The notes below the pieces were generated by a model. The model searched no databases. It saw only the letters and a program-made list of their open reading frames with translations, and was not told the origin of the DNA. The translations under genes were made by a program, and so were the position numbers. DNA of 64,000 nt, taken from NCBI GenBank assembly GCA_017302455.1, contig JAFLDO010000016.1:31023-95022 (forward strand), read 5' to 3'. Position 1 is the first letter of the stretch; the number at the start of each line of letters is the position of its first letter. Shown here one piece after another: positions 36,472 to 46,372 of this stretch. This stretch comes from Accumulibacter sp. (GTDB lineage Bacteria > Pseudomonadota > Gammaproteobacteria > Burkholderiales > Rhodocyclaceae).

Positions 36472-36855
36472 ATGAAATGTCCAAACTGCCTCTCCGACGA
36501 CGTCCGCCGTTCACGGCGGCGCGGTCCGCGCGAAGGGATCACGCTGCGCATCAAGCATCAGGCGCCTTATCGCTGCCGGCAATGCGATTTTCGCTTTGTC
36601 GGCGCCGAGGACGACGGAGATGTAACCAGCGCCCGTCGCCAGGTCTCGTTTGCCGATTATCTCGGCTTGCGGGGCACAGCCCGCAATCTGCTCTCCGACC
36701 ACGTGATTCTTGGCACACTGGGATTCCTGCTGTTCATCACCCTTATCGTGCTCTTTTTCGCCCTTGCCTTCGGGTGGATCAACCCCTTGTCCTGGTTTCC
36801 CGAGGGGACCTGGAGACCGACAACCCAGGAAATGGAGCGAATCACCCGCGAGTAG
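36472..36855 (+). CDS. Zinc-ribbon membrane protein of unknown function
   Basis: Protein of 127 residues. The N-terminal zinc ribbon uses CPNC (residues 3-6) and CRQC (about 35-38). After a charged linker comes one strong membrane segment (about 80-105, GTLGFLLFITLIVLFFALAF). The C-terminus is short and polar. The layout suggests an inner-membrane protein with a cytoplasmic metal-bound head. Function unknown. Confidence 0.65.
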   Translation: MKCPNCLSDDVRRSRRRGPREGITLRIKHQAPYRCRQCDFRFVGAEDDGDVTSARRQVSFADYLGLRGTARNLLSDHVILGTLGFLLFITLIVLFFALAFGWINPLSWFPEGTWRPTTQEMERITRE

Positions 36856-37037
36856 CGCGAACCGTACCTCGCCACCTGCCTGCCTGAGTGGCACCAGCTG
36901 GCGATCCTGACGGCGGCTACCGCCAGCACGGCAAGGCGAGGCAATGATCAGCCCGAAACAGGGCTCGTCGGCAGCGACGCCGAACGAGCAGCGGTATTGC
37001 AACGCACAACAATAATGGCGGCGGGGTCGTTGATCAG

Positions 37038-37046
37038 TGTTAGAAT
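37038..37046 (+). promoter_or_regulatory. Extended -10 promoter of the small lipoprotein gene
   Basis: TGTTAGAAT (extended -10, TGn plus TAGAAT) lies 85 bases before the lipoprotein ATG. There is no good -35, as often with extended -10 promoters. Confidence 0.4.
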
Positions 37047-37130
37047 AATCAGTTGATCGACGTGCTAGCCGGTCAACCATTCAGCTTTTGGCTCGTTGTA
37101 ATCTTTCCATTGTCGATAAGGAACCCCCAC

Positions 37131-37427
37131 ATGAAGAACTCCCTCCTCGTTGCTGCGCTGATCGCTCTTGCTGTTACCGCTTGTGGCAAGAAGGAAGAAG
37201 CCAAGCCGGCTGCTGCTCCTGCAGCTGCTCCTGCCGCTGCCGCTCCTGCCGCTGCTCCTGCGGCTGCCGCTCCTGCCGCTGCTCCTGCGGCTGCTCCGGC
37301 CGCGGATGCTGCGAAGCCCGCCGATGCCGCCAAACCCGCCGACGCCGCCATGGACAAGGCCAAGGAAGTTGCCGGCGCTGCTGCGCAAGGCGCTGCCGAT
37401 GCAGCCAAAGATGCAATGAAGAAGTAA
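37131..37427 (+). CDS. Small Ala/Pro-rich lipoprotein
   Basis: Start at ATG 37131 (MKNSLLVAALIALAVTACGK) with an AAGGA site; 98 residues. Lipobox VTAC with Cys18. The mature protein is low-complexity: tandem PAAA blocks at about 25-58, two AAKPAD units, then a predicted amphipathic helix (AMDKAKEVAGAAAQGAADAA). A strong terminator follows. It may be an abundant envelope spacer lipoprotein; no function is known to me. Confidence 0.75.
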   Translation: MKNSLLVAALIALAVTACGKKEEAKPAAAPAAAPAAAAPAAAPAAAAPAAAPAAAPAADAAKPADAAKPADAAMDKAKEVAGAAAQGAADAAKDAMKK

Positions 37428-37447
37428 TAGCTGCTCTGGCATCAGCG

Positions 37448-37474
37448 AAAAGCCGGCTTGCGCCGGCTTTTTTT
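37448..37474 (+). terminator. Rho-independent terminator after the Ala/Pro-rich lipoprotein
   Basis: AAAGCCGGC, a TTGC loop, then GCCGGCTTT followed by a run of T. The stem is flanked by A and T runs, so it can act in both directions and may also stop the leftward MBL-hydrolase transcript. Confidence 0.9.
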
Positions 37475-37507
37475 GTGCTCAGACTCGTCGACAGACTGGC
37501 CCGCCGC

Positions 37508-38275
37508 TCACATGATCTGCCGCCAGCCGAATCCATCCTCCTGATCGGCAACCCCTATCCAGTCTTCGCTGCAGCCCAGGGCCGAAGCAAGCGCCCGGGT
37601 CGCCAACTCCGGGCGGTTGTTCTCCTGACTCAGATGGGCAGCGACCAGATGCTGCAAGCGCCGCGTTTCCACCTGGCCAAGCAGGGCTGCCGCCTGTGCG
37701 TTCTCCAGATGGCCGTATCGCCCCCCGACCCGCTCCTTGAGAACCGCTGGATAACGTGACGCCGCCAACAGCGCGCGGTCGTGGTTGCATTCGAGGACCA
37801 GCGCGTCACAAGCGTGGAGCATGTCGACGATGTGCGGGGTGATCGAGCCCGTATCGGTGAGGACGCCAAGACAGTGCTGGCCGTTGTTGAAGGCATACTG
37901 TACCGGTTCGCGCGCGTCGTGAGGCACGGGAAAGGGCAACACTTCGAGGCTACCGATGGCGAAGGACGCATGTCCGTCGATCACCCGGCATGCGGGCAGG
38001 GCACTCTTGCCACGCGCCGCCGCCACATATGTGCCGTGGGTGAGATAGACGGTGAGCTGGTGACGCCGCGCGAGCGCGAAAACACCCGCCACATGATCGC
38101 TGTGTTCATGGGTGACCAGTATTGCCGTCAGATCCTCCGGCGCCGCCGCCAGACGGGCAAGTCTGGCGGTCGCCACGCGGGCCGAGAAGCCACAGTCGAC
38201 CAGCAGCTTCGTCTCGCCGGCATCGACAATCAGCGCATTGCCGCGACTGCCGCTGCCCAGCGATGCAAAACGCAT
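37508..38275 (-). CDS. Metallo-beta-lactamase-fold hydrolase (YycJ/WalJ-like)
   Basis: ATG at 38275 overlaps the bamC stop (TGATG); 255 residues. Metal ligands are in VTHEHSDHVAG, with further ligands in PVPHDAREP, LTDTGSI and the ECNHD segment. The family includes YycJ/WalJ, proposed 5'-to-3' DNA exonucleases; the substrate here is unproven. It is translationally coupled to bamC. Confidence 0.87.
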   Translation of the reverse strand: MRFASLGSGSRGNALIVDAGETKLLVDCGFSARVATARLARLAAAPEDLTAILVTHEHSDHVAGVFALARRHQLTVYLTHGTYVAAARGKSALPACRVIDGHASFAIGSLEVLPFPVPHDAREPVQYAFNNGQHCLGVLTDTGSITPHIVDMLHACDALVLECNHDRALLAASRYPAVLKERVGGRYGHLENAQAAALLGQVETRRLQHLVAAHLSQENNRPELATRALASALGCSEDWIGVADQEDGFGWRQIM

Positions 38276-39429
38276 CACTTCAACTGGTCGTAGAGCAGGC
38301 TGAGGATCCTCTTCGACGTCTCGGACTGATCGACGCCACCTTCGAGCGTCAACACCTGGACCGTCGACCTGCTGGCGTCGTCCTTGACGAAGATACGATA
38401 CTGCGTCTGTGGTTTGCCGCTGGAGCTCGACTTGAAGATGTTCAGCTTCGAGAGGAAGCCTTCCTCCTTCTTCTCGTTGTCGATTTCCGGATCCACATAG
38501 CGAACGAAATACAGACCCCGCGAACGATCGCGGTCCTCAACCGTAAAGCCGACCCGGTCGAGCGCCAGCCCAACACGCCGCCAGGCGCGATCGAAAGACT
38601 CCTCGACCTCGAGGGTACCGCTCCCGTCAGGCCCGCGCGTCATCTTGGCACGCTCGAGGGGCTTCTCCTGTGCTGCCTGCATGGCAGCCGTCGCGCGCTT
38701 CTCCTCGCTGCCGAGGCGAACCATCAGGCGGCGCAGCATTTCCGCTTCCAGTTCCGGATCGGCGGGACGCGGTTGCCACTTGGTCTGATCCTTGCCTTCG
38801 GTGACAAAGATCTCGTACATCCCGCGATGACTGATGAAGATGTCTGTGGTTCCCGGCGTGCTTCCAGGCTCGAGGCGGGTGCGGAACTTGTCCCGCTCGG
38901 CCGTCGAGTAGACCGAGTCGATCACCTTGCCGAGGATGTTGCGGATGAAGTCCTGCTGGATCTTCGCGCGGTTTTCGGCCCAGTCGGTCTCCATCACGCC
39001 GGCATCCGGCAACTCGAGTTTGATGACAAACCCGGTCTCCTGCCAGAAGTCCTTGACGGGCCCCCAAAGCTTGTCCGGGGAACCCGAGGCGACCAGCCAG
39101 CGCTGATTGCCCGAACGCTCGATACGCGCCGTATCGACCTCCGGCAGGACATCGCTCTTCTGCTGCGCTCGGGCCTGGGGCGAACGCTCGGCGCTGTACG
39201 CCGAGAACGTCGCCGCACCCTTGCCACTGGTATCCGGAACGGCATAACGGTCGTCGCGCGTCGGCGATGTCAGGTCGGGGGGCACCTCGAGCGTCGGCAC
39301 CTTGTTGGCGGACGCGGTCTTGTACTCGATCTTTTTTGGCTCGAGGAGCGAACCCGTACAGCCGGCGAGCCCAATCAGCAGAACGGCAACAGCACCGCGC
39401 GCAACGACGACAGAATTCAATTTGTTCAC
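38275..39429 (-). CDS. bamC: Outer-membrane assembly lipoprotein BamC
   Basis: Lipoprotein of 384 residues (lipobox LAGC, Cys24). The disordered BamD-binding N-terminal part contains TLEVPPDLTSPTRDDRYAVP, the conserved BamC segment. Two helix-grip domains follow (about 110-220 and 275-384). It is an accessory subunit of the Bam complex that inserts outer-membrane proteins. The order dapA-bamC is conserved in proteobacteria. Confidence 0.93.
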   Translation of the reverse strand: MNKLNSVVVARGAVAVLLIGLAGCTGSLLEPKKIEYKTASANKVPTLEVPPDLTSPTRDDRYAVPDTSGKGAATFSAYSAERSPQARAQQKSDVLPEVDTARIERSGNQRWLVASGSPDKLWGPVKDFWQETGFVIKLELPDAGVMETDWAENRAKIQQDFIRNILGKVIDSVYSTAERDKFRTRLEPGSTPGTTDIFISHRGMYEIFVTEGKDQTKWQPRPADPELEAEMLRRLMVRLGSEEKRATAAMQAAQEKPLERAKMTRGPDGSGTLEVEESFDRAWRRVGLALDRVGFTVEDRDRSRGLYFVRYVDPEIDNEKKEEGFLSKLNIFKSSSSGKPQTQYRIFVKDDASRSTVQVLTLEGGVDQSETSKRILSLLYDQLK

Positions 39430-39436
39430 CCTGACT

Positions 39437-40321
39437 CTAGATGCCCACGCCAGCCTGATACAGGGCAGCTCGCACTCGTTCGTGATACTCCGGCGACAGC
39501 GGCGTCAGCGGCAGCCGCAACCCGCTTTCGACCAGGCCGAGCTGTTGACATGCCCATTTGACCGGAATCGGGTTCGCCTCGCAGAACAACTGCCGGTGCA
39601 GACCGAGCAGGCGGGCATTCAAGGCGCGCGCCTGGATCGCCTGACCGGCGAGCGCCGCCGCGCACATCTCGTGCATCAGGCGCGGCGCTACGTTGGCAAC
39701 CACCGAAATGTCTCCTTGTGCGCCCATCAGGATGAGGGCGCAGGCGCTGGCGTCGTCGCCACTGTAGACGGCAAAGCCCTCGGGTGCGCGGGTGATCAGC
39801 TCGACACCACGGTCCATGTTACCGGTTGCGTCCTTGATTCCGACAATGTTCGGAATGGCTGCCAGGCGCAGGGCGGTGTCATTGCTCATGTCGGCAACGG
39901 TGCGCCCCGGCACATTGTAGAGGATCACCGGAATGTCGACGGCCTCGGCGATCGCCCGGAAGTGGCGATACAGTCCTTCCTGCGTCGGCTTGTTGTAGTA
40001 GGGCACGACCGAGAGCGCGGCGCTGGCGCCCGCCTGACTGGCAAAGCGTGTCAGTTCGATGGCTTCAGCCGTCGAGTTGCCGCCAGTGCCGGCAATTACC
40101 GGAATCCGGCCAGATGCCTGGTCGACGGCGACATGAATCAGTTGGCAGTGCTCGTCGAAATTGACCGTCGGCGACTCGCCGGTCGTTCCGACGATGACGA
40201 TGGCGTCAGTACCCTCCTGTACATGAAAGTCTACAAGACGGCGCAAGCCAGGCACGTCGAGACTGCCATCCGCGTGCATGGGGGTGACGATCGCTACGAT
40301 CGATCCAGTAATCATGGTCAT
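39437..40321 (-). CDS. dapA: 4-hydroxy-tetrahydrodipicolinate synthase (DapA)
   Basis: TIM-barrel aldolase of 294 residues. Active-site residues are visible: Thr46-Thr47 (VGTTGESPT), Tyr135 (ILYNVPGRT) and the Schiff-base Lys163 (VGIKDATG). It condenses pyruvate with aspartate semialdehyde in lysine and diaminopimelate synthesis. ATG 40315 is an alternative start. It lies 7 bases before bamC. Confidence 0.96.
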   Translation of the reverse strand: MTMITGSIVAIVTPMHADGSLDVPGLRRLVDFHVQEGTDAIVIVGTTGESPTVNFDEHCQLIHVAVDQASGRIPVIAGTGGNSTAEAIELTRFASQAGASAALSVVPYYNKPTQEGLYRHFRAIAEAVDIPVILYNVPGRTVADMSNDTALRLAAIPNIVGIKDATGNMDRGVELITRAPEGFAVYSGDDASACALILMGAQGDISVVANVAPRLMHEMCAAALAGQAIQARALNARLLGLHRQLFCEANPIPVKWACQQLGLVESGLRLPLTPLSPEYHERVRAALYQAGVGI

Positions 40322-40400
40322 GAAAAGGAACCCGCGAAAAAGGTCTTGCCATCAAGGCTCAGGCCCCGGATTCTAACCGAAGGCGGGCGACTTGACCATG

Positions 40401-40440
40401 AAAAACGCCGCCCACCAAGCCCTGGTGGACGGCGGCGGCG
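40401..40440 (-). terminator. Rho-independent terminator of the deacetylase-family gene
   Basis: On the minus strand, a GC-rich stem (GCCGTCCACCA / TGGTGGGCGGC) with a short loop is followed by five T, 15 bases after the stop codon at 40455. Confidence 0.8.
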
Positions 40441-40454
40441 CAGCCTCTGAGCAC

Positions 40455-41381
40455 TCAGAAGTCAGCCAGGACCCGGAGATGGCAGACAACGCTGCGCGCC
40501 AGCGCCGACAGGGAGTACCCGCCTTCGAGCATCGACACGATCCGTCCCTGCGCGCTCTCATCGGCAATCTGCTTCACTTGTTCGGTGACCCAGGCATAGT
40601 CCTTCTCGAGCAGACTCAGGCCACCCATCTCGTCCTCGTAGTGGGCGTCGAAACCTGCTGAGATGAAAATCATCTCCGGCTGGAACTCGCGCAAACGCGG
40701 CATCCACAGGTCGCTGACCACGCGCCGGAACTCCTCGCCGTCGGTACCCCGGCCAAGGGGAACGTTGAGCATGTTGGCGGCGGGATGCTCCGTACCGCTG
40801 TACGGGTAGAACGGGTGCTGGAAGGTACTGACCATCAGCACGTGCTCGTTGCCCTTGAAGCAGTCCTCGGTACCGTTGCCATGGTGGACGTCGAAATCGA
40901 CCACCGCCACGCGCGACAGCTTGTGCGCTTCGAGCGCGTGCGCCGCGGCTACGGCAATGTTGTTGAAAAAGCAGAAACCCATCGCCGTGGCGCGCTCGGC
41001 GTGGTGACCCGGCGGACGCACCGCACAGAACGCGTTCTGCACCTCCCCTGCCATTACCAGGTCGACCGCCAGCACCCCGGCCCCGGCGGCTCGTAGCGCC
41101 GCCTGCCAGGTGTACCGGTTCATCGCCGTATCCGGATCGAGGTGCACGATACCCAGTTCGGGTGAGGCGCGCTTCAGACGTTCCAGGTGCATTGCCGAAT
41201 GGACGCGTTTGAGTTGCTGAAAGCTGGCCAACGGTGCGTCGTGATAGACAAAATACGAATCCACCCCTTGCGCGATCATGTGGTCGCTGATCGCGCTCAG
41301 GCGCTCAGGCGATTCCGGATGGTACGAACCCATGTCGTGCAGTTGACAGTCGCGGTGGGTGATGAATGCAGTGCTGGTCAC
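40455..41381 (-). CDS. Histone deacetylase-like amidohydrolase
   Basis: Start chosen at GTG 41381 (then TSTAFITHRDCQLHDMGSYH) because AGAAAGG lies 5 bases upstream; the ATG at 41414 is longer but has no ribosome site. 308 residues. Catalytic and zinc residues occur in RPPGHHAE, DFDVHHGNGTEDCF and SAGFDAHYEDEMGG. Bacterial members remove acyl groups from polyamines, acetoin-type substrates or proteins; the substrate is unknown here. It is monocistronic with its own terminator. Confidence 0.92.
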   Translation of the reverse strand: MTSTAFITHRDCQLHDMGSYHPESPERLSAISDHMIAQGVDSYFVYHDAPLASFQQLKRVHSAMHLERLKRASPELGIVHLDPDTAMNRYTWQAALRAAGAGVLAVDLVMAGEVQNAFCAVRPPGHHAERATAMGFCFFNNIAVAAAHALEAHKLSRVAVVDFDVHHGNGTEDCFKGNEHVLMVSTFQHPFYPYSGTEHPAANMLNVPLGRGTDGEEFRRVVSDLWMPRLREFQPEMIFISAGFDAHYEDEMGGLSLLEKDYAWVTEQVKQIADESAQGRIVSMLEGGYSLSALARSVVCHLRVLADF

Positions 41382-41491
41382 TGTTGCCTTTCTGCCGCAG
41401 ATCGTGGCCTCCATGGGCGGCGAAATCTGCGGGGAATCGAGTTGTCGGCCGATGGTTTATTATCATCCCAATTACCCCGGAACGACAAGCC

Positions 41492-42418
41492 ATGCTGCCC
41501 GCCAACCCACAATCCGTTCTCGCCGACATCCTTGCCGCCGCCAACGCCGTCGTTCTCGGCAAGAGCACGCAGACGCGGCTCGCCCTCTGCTGCCTGCTCG
41601 CAAAAGGCCATCTGCTGATCGAGGACCTTCCCGGAGTCGGCAAGACGACTCTTGCGCATACCATGGCCCGCCTCCTCGGTTTCCAGTTCTCACGTGTCCA
41701 GTTCACGAGCGACATGCTGCCGGCGGACATTCTCGGCGTCTCGATCTTCGACCGCGAGCGGGCCGATTTCCGCTTCCTGCCCGGACCGGTCTTCTGTCAG
41801 ATTCTGCTGGCGGACGAAATCAACCGCGCCACCCCGAAGACGCAGAGCGCCCTGCTCGAGGCGATGGAAGAGGGGCAGGTGACCACCGAAGGCGAGACCC
41901 GGCCGCTGCCGGAACCTTTCTTCGTGATCGCCACGCAGAACCCATCGAGTCAGGTCGGTACCTTCCCCTTGCCCGAGTCGCAACTGGACCGCTTCCTGCT
42001 GCGCATCGAGCTCGGTTACCCGGACCAGGCTGCCGAACGCTCACTGCTCGAGAGCGGCGGCAGGCGCGAACAGTTGCCGGCGCTTGCTGCCCGCGTGGCC
42101 CCCGGCGACTTCGCTCTCCTGCAGCAACAGACGGCGGCCATCTACGCCGCACCGGCCCTCTTCGACTACCTGCAACTGCTGGTGGCGGCGACGCGCAACG
42201 AGCCGCGCTTCGTCCATGGGCTGAGCCCACGGGCAGCCCTGTCGCTGCTTGCGGCGGCACGCGCATGGGCGTTCACCGGTGGCCGCAGCATGGTTCTGCC
42301 GGAAGACGTACAGGCGGTCCTGCCCGCCGTCGCCCGTCACCGCTTGCGGCTGCTCAGCGGCGGACAGGCCGCAGCGGAAGACATGGCGGCACTGATTCGC
42401 TCCGTGCCACTGACCTGA
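41492..42418 (+). CDS. MoxR-family AAA ATPase
   Basis: ATG at 41492 (MLPANPQSVLADILAAANAV); 308 residues. Walker A EDLPGVGKTTLAH, Walker B ILLADEINRATPKTQSALLEAM, sensor 1 IATQNP and the arginine-finger region ESQLDRFLLRIELGYP are standard MoxR. These ATPases act as chaperones for DUF58/VWA or protease partners. Its TGA shares bases with the DUF58 ATG (TGATG). Confidence 0.93.
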   Translation: MLPANPQSVLADILAAANAVVLGKSTQTRLALCCLLAKGHLLIEDLPGVGKTTLAHTMARLLGFQFSRVQFTSDMLPADILGVSIFDRERADFRFLPGPVFCQILLADEINRATPKTQSALLEAMEEGQVTTEGETRPLPEPFFVIATQNPSSQVGTFPLPESQLDRFLLRIELGYPDQAAERSLLESGGRREQLPALAARVAPGDFALLQQQTAAIYAAPALFDYLQLLVAATRNEPRFVHGLSPRAALSLLAAARAWAFTGGRSMVLPEDVQAVLPAVARHRLRLLSGGQAAAEDMAALIRSVPLT

Positions 42419-43380
42419 TGCGCCCACTCGCAGCCGTTCAGCGCTGGCTGTTTCGCCTGGGTCGTGACGAGCAGGTACCGATCGTGCTCACCCAACGCCG
42501 GATCTTCATCGTGCCAACGCGCGGCGGCATCGTTTTCGCGATCGTCCTCGCCGTCATGCTGATCGGTGCGATCAACTACAACCTGAGCCTCGGTCACGCC
42601 TTGATTTTCCTGCTCGCCGGGCTCGGCATCGTCGCCATGGTGCATACCTTCCACAACCTGTTCGGCCTGCGCCTGACCCCCGCACGGGCGGAAGCCGTCT
42701 TCGCTGGCGAAAGCGCGTACTTTCCCCTGGCGATCGACAACACCCGCCCACAGCCGCGTCGCGCCCTTGAGTTCGCCTTTTCGCACCAACCCGTGGTCAG
42801 GGCCGAGGTCCCGCCCGCAGGACGCGCAACGGTCGCCATTCCGCACGCTGCGCCACGCCGCGGCCGGCTCGACCCCGGCAGGATAACCTTGACCAGCCGC
42901 TATCCACTCGGCCTGTTCCGCGCCTGGAGCTACCTGCATCCGACCTTCTCGTGCATCGTCTATCCTCGGCCGATTCGTACGCCGCTGCCGCCGGCGGCGT
43001 CGACAGCACACGCCGACAGCCGCCACGGCGAAGGCGGTCTGGAGGACTTCGCGGGCTTGCGGCCACGCCAGGCCAGCGACCCGACCCGCCACATCGCCTG
43101 GAAAGCGGTCGCCCGACGATCCGATGAACAGCCGCTGCTGGTCAAGGAGTTCGCCGGCGGTGCCGCCGACGAACTCTGGCTCGATTGGGCGCTGACCCCC
43201 GGCAACCGGGATCCGGAAGAGCGACTGTCGATCCTTGCCGGCTGGATCCTGGCCGCCGAGGAACAGCAGGCACTTTACGGCTTGCGCCTGCCGGGACATC
43301 TCCTGCGCCCGGCGCAGGGCCCAACGCATCGCGCAGCCTGCCTGCAGGCGCTGGCGCTGCACGGCGAGCCCACCCGGTGA
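42418..43380 (+). CDS. DUF58 membrane protein
   Basis: Protein of 320 residues. Two membrane segments (about 38-58 and 62-82) are followed by a beta-rich region and the DUF58 signature LEDFAGLRPRQASDPTRHIA. MoxR-DUF58-transglutaminase operons are widespread and thought to act in envelope or secreted-protein maturation. Starts and stops overlap on both sides, indicating coupled translation. Confidence 0.92.
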   Translation: MRPLAAVQRWLFRLGRDEQVPIVLTQRRIFIVPTRGGIVFAIVLAVMLIGAINYNLSLGHALIFLLAGLGIVAMVHTFHNLFGLRLTPARAEAVFAGESAYFPLAIDNTRPQPRRALEFAFSHQPVVRAEVPPAGRATVAIPHAAPRRGRLDPGRITLTSRYPLGLFRAWSYLHPTFSCIVYPRPIRTPLPPAASTAHADSRHGEGGLEDFAGLRPRQASDPTRHIAWKAVARRSDEQPLLVKEFAGGAADELWLDWALTPGNRDPEERLSILAGWILAAEEQQALYGLRLPGHLLRPAQGPTHRAACLQALALHGEPTR

Positions 43381-45344
43381 GGCGCAGACCGGGCGTCGCG
43401 CTCGAACTCGGCGCCGTGCCCTGGCTGCTCGCCGCCGCGCTGGCGACTACCGTGCCGCACGCCGAGCACCTGCCTCCGTGGCTCAGCGCACTCGTCGGCA
43501 GCGCCCTTCTTTGGCGCGCCTGGTTGTGGTATCGGCGGCGCCCGCTGCCGGCGCGCTGGGCACTGGCGCTACTGGTCGGTGGCTGCGTCGCCGGCATCGC
43601 CTGGCAGTTCCATACCCTGCTTGGCAAGGATCCGGGGGTCGCGCTCCTGGTCGTCTTCATGGCGCTCAAGCCACTGGAAATGGACAACCGGCGCGACGCG
43701 ATGGTGGTGATCCTGCTCGGCTACTTCCTGCTGCTTACCCACTATTTCTATTCACAGAGCATCCCCGCCGGCCTCTGGCTACTGTCCACCATCACCCTGC
43801 TGACGGCAACCCTGATCCGGGTGCACGGCGGCGCCCAGCCGGTCGCGGCGATCGCCCGCCTGGCCTGCCTGCTGCTGGTTCAGGCGCTGCCCTTCATGCT
43901 GATCCTGTACCTCCTCTTCCCACGCGTCTCCGGTCCGCTCTGGGGCTTGCCGCAGGACGCCTATTCGGCCCTCAGCGGCCTGTCCGAGCAGATGTCGCCG
44001 GGCTCGATCAGCAGCCTGACCCAGTCCGGCGCGATCGCCTTCCGCAGCCAGTTCGCCGGAGAGGTCCCGGAAAAGGCCGATCTCTACTGGCGCGGACCCG
44101 TGTTCGACGACTATGACGGACTGACCTGGCGCGCACGTCCGCCGGCCGGCGGACCGGCGCGAGCCGATCCGCTCATCGAGGCACGCGGCCAGGTGCATGC
44201 CTACACGAGCATCCTCGAGGCGCACAACCAGCGCTGGCTACTGGCTCTCGACGTGCCGACCCGCCTGCCGCCCGACAGCCGCCTGGCACCGACGCTCGAA
44301 GTCCTGGCCCGCGAGCCCTTGCGTGTCCGGTCGAGAGTCTCGTTCGTCTCGGCGCTCGACTATCGCGCCAGCGTCGCTGAAGCAGCGGCTGTCCTGCAGC
44401 AATCCCTGGCCCTGCCCGCCCAGTTCAACCCGCGCACGCGCGCCCTCGCCGCCGAGTGGCAGTCGCTGCCGCCGCGGGAAATCGCCGAGGCCGCGCTGAC
44501 GAAGTTCCGCCACGAGCCCTTCTACTACACCCTGCAGCCGCCGCTGCTCGGCCCCGATGCCATGGACGAATTCCTGTTCACCACGCGTCGCGGTTTCTGC
44601 GAGCACTACGCCTCGGCCTTCGTTTTCCTGATGCGGGCAGCGGGGGTTCCGGCACGCGTGGTCGCCGGCTACCAGGGCGGCGAAGTCAATCCGGTCGATG
44701 GATACCTCACCGTACGCCAGTCGGACGCACACGCCTGGGCCGAAATCTGGCTCGCCGGGCAGGGCTGGGTACGCGTCGATCCAACCGCAGCGGTGGCTCC
44801 GGCGCGCATCGAACAGGGCATTGCCGCGGCGCTACCCGAGGGCGAACCCCTGCCGGTCGTCGTCCGGATCGATGCCGACTGGCTGCGCCAGTTGCGCAAC
44901 CGCTGGGAAGCGGCCAACAACAGCTGGAATCAATGGGTACTCGGGTACAATCCTCAGCGTCAGCGCGAGGTTCTGTCCCGACTCGGCCTGGCCGACGCGG
45001 ACTGGCAGAAGATGACCGCCACGCTGGCCGTCCTCTGCGGCACGGCACTCCTGATCGTCACCCTATGGACCCTGCCCGCGCGCCGGGCAGTCGATCCGGT
45101 GCAGCGTGCCTGGCAACGCTACTGCAAGGAACTCGCGCGACGGGGCATGGCCCGCGCCGAATGGGAAGGACCGCTGGCCTTCGCGCAACGTGTAGCGCGC
45201 GAAAGACCCGATCTGGCTCAGCTCACCAGCGAAGCTGCCGCTTGCTATGCCGAGTTGCGCTACGGTTGCCAGGGCGACGCCAGGCTCGGCCAACTGCAGC
45301 AATGCCTGCACCGACTGCCACCGCAAAGGAGAAGGAAAGCTTGA
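43377..45344 (+). CDS. tgpA: Transglutaminase-like membrane protein (TgpA family)
   Basis: GTG start at 43377 overlaps the DUF58 stop (GTGA); 655 residues. The N-terminal half has about six membrane segments and DUF3488; then a periplasmic transglutaminase core with Cys408 (RRGFCEHYASAF), His452 (QSDAHAWAEIW) and Asp468 (WVRVDPTAAV); then one more membrane segment (about 545-565). Pseudomonas TgpA of this type is essential; its cross-linking target is not known. It ends in a TTGA overlap with the next gene. Confidence 0.92.
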   Translation: MRRRPGVALELGAVPWLLAAALATTVPHAEHLPPWLSALVGSALLWRAWLWYRRRPLPARWALALLVGGCVAGIAWQFHTLLGKDPGVALLVVFMALKPLEMDNRRDAMVVILLGYFLLLTHYFYSQSIPAGLWLLSTITLLTATLIRVHGGAQPVAAIARLACLLLVQALPFMLILYLLFPRVSGPLWGLPQDAYSALSGLSEQMSPGSISSLTQSGAIAFRSQFAGEVPEKADLYWRGPVFDDYDGLTWRARPPAGGPARADPLIEARGQVHAYTSILEAHNQRWLLALDVPTRLPPDSRLAPTLEVLAREPLRVRSRVSFVSALDYRASVAEAAAVLQQSLALPAQFNPRTRALAAEWQSLPPREIAEAALTKFRHEPFYYTLQPPLLGPDAMDEFLFTTRRGFCEHYASAFVFLMRAAGVPARVVAGYQGGEVNPVDGYLTVRQSDAHAWAEIWLAGQGWVRVDPTAAVAPARIEQGIAAALPEGEPLPVVVRIDADWLRQLRNRWEAANNSWNQWVLGYNPQRQREVLSRLGLADADWQKMTATLAVLCGTALLIVTLWTLPARRAVDPVQRAWQRYCKELARRGMARAEWEGPLAFAQRVARERPDLAQLTSEAAACYAELRYGCQGDARLGQLQQCLHRLPPQRRRKA

Positions 45345-46372
45345 AACGAAAATTGCCTGCCACGCTGTGCCTGGCGCTGCTCGGCGGCCTCCTGCCAGTC
45401 TCCGGCCATCCCCAGCAGGGAACCGGATTCAGCCAGGAACCGGAAGTCAAGTCCTTCATCATCGAGATGCATGAACGTTACGGCTTTGACGTGGCCCACC
45501 TGACGCGCCAGTTCGCCGCGGTCCGGCCAAACGCCACCGTGCTGCGCGCGATCCGCCCGCCGGCGGTTCCGGAAAAGCAGCGTTCGTGGCAACGCTATCG
45601 CGAACGCTTCGTGAACAGCCGCCGCGTCGATGGCGGCCAGCGCTTCTGGCAACAGCACGAAGTGACGCTGCAACGCGCCGCAGCGATTTACGGCGTGCCA
45701 CCCGAGATCGTCGTCGCGATCATCGGCGTCGAGACCGAATACGGCCAGAACATGGGCAGTTTCGGCGTCCTCGAAGCTCTCTCGTCTCTCGCCTTCCACT
45801 ACCCGCCGCGGGCGGAGTTCTTCCGTAGCGAACTCGAGCAGTTTCTCCTGCTGGCCCGCGAGAACGGCCTCAGTCCGCTCTCAATCAAGGGTTCATATGC
45901 CGGCGCCATCGGCATCCCGCAGTTCATGCCGAGCAGTCAGCGCCGCTTCGCCGTCGACTTCGACAACGACGACCGCATCGACCTGCGCAACAGCAACGTA
46001 GACGCCATCGGCAGCGTCGCCCGCTTCCTGCAGCAGCATGGCTGGCAGAAAGACGCTCCGGTCGCCGTTCCGGCGAGCGTCAATGGGGATCCCGCGATGC
46101 TCATCGCCGCCGGCATCAAACCGGCGCTGAGCGTACGCGAACTGGCCAGCCAGGGTGTCGTTCCGGACACCGTTCTGGCGGCCGGCGATGCCGACCGACC
46201 GGCGGCACTGATCGACCTCGTCAGCCCGGGAGCGCCGACCGGTTACTGGCTCGGCTTCGACAATTTCTATGTGATTACGCGCTACAACCGCTCGAGCTTT
46301 TACGCAATGGCCGTCTTCCAACTCGCCGAAGCGTTGCGCGAGACGCGCAACACGCTCGCCGGCACGCGCTAG
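45341..46372 (+). CDS. mltB: Lytic murein transglycosylase B (MltB family)
   Basis: TTG start at 45341 with AAGGAGAAGG upstream and a 4-base overlap with the transglutaminase gene; 343 residues. A signal peptide ([16 protein letters not shown]) without a lipobox means a soluble form. The catalytic Glu lies in [15 protein letters not shown], and [15 protein letters not shown] is the family signature. It cleaves peptidoglycan with 1,6-anhydro product formation. The stop codon overlaps that of convergent rpoS at CTAG (46369-46372). Confidence 0.93.
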   Translation: MKRKLPATLCLALLGGLLPVSGHPQQGTGFSQEPEVKSFIIEMHERYGFDVAHLTRQFAAVRPNATVLRAIRPPAVPEKQRSWQRYRERFVNSRRVDGGQRFWQQHEVTLQRAAAIYGVPPEIVVAIIGVETEYGQNMGSFGVLEALSSLAFHYPPRAEFFRSELEQFLLLARENGLSPLSIKGSYAGAIGIPQFMPSSQRRFAVDFDNDDRIDLRNSNVDAIGSVARFLQQHGWQKDAPVAVPASVNGDPAMLIAAGIKPALSVRELASQGVVPDTVLAAGDADRPAALIDLVSPGAPTGYWLGFDNFYVITRYNRSSFYAMAVFQLAEALRETRNTLAGTR

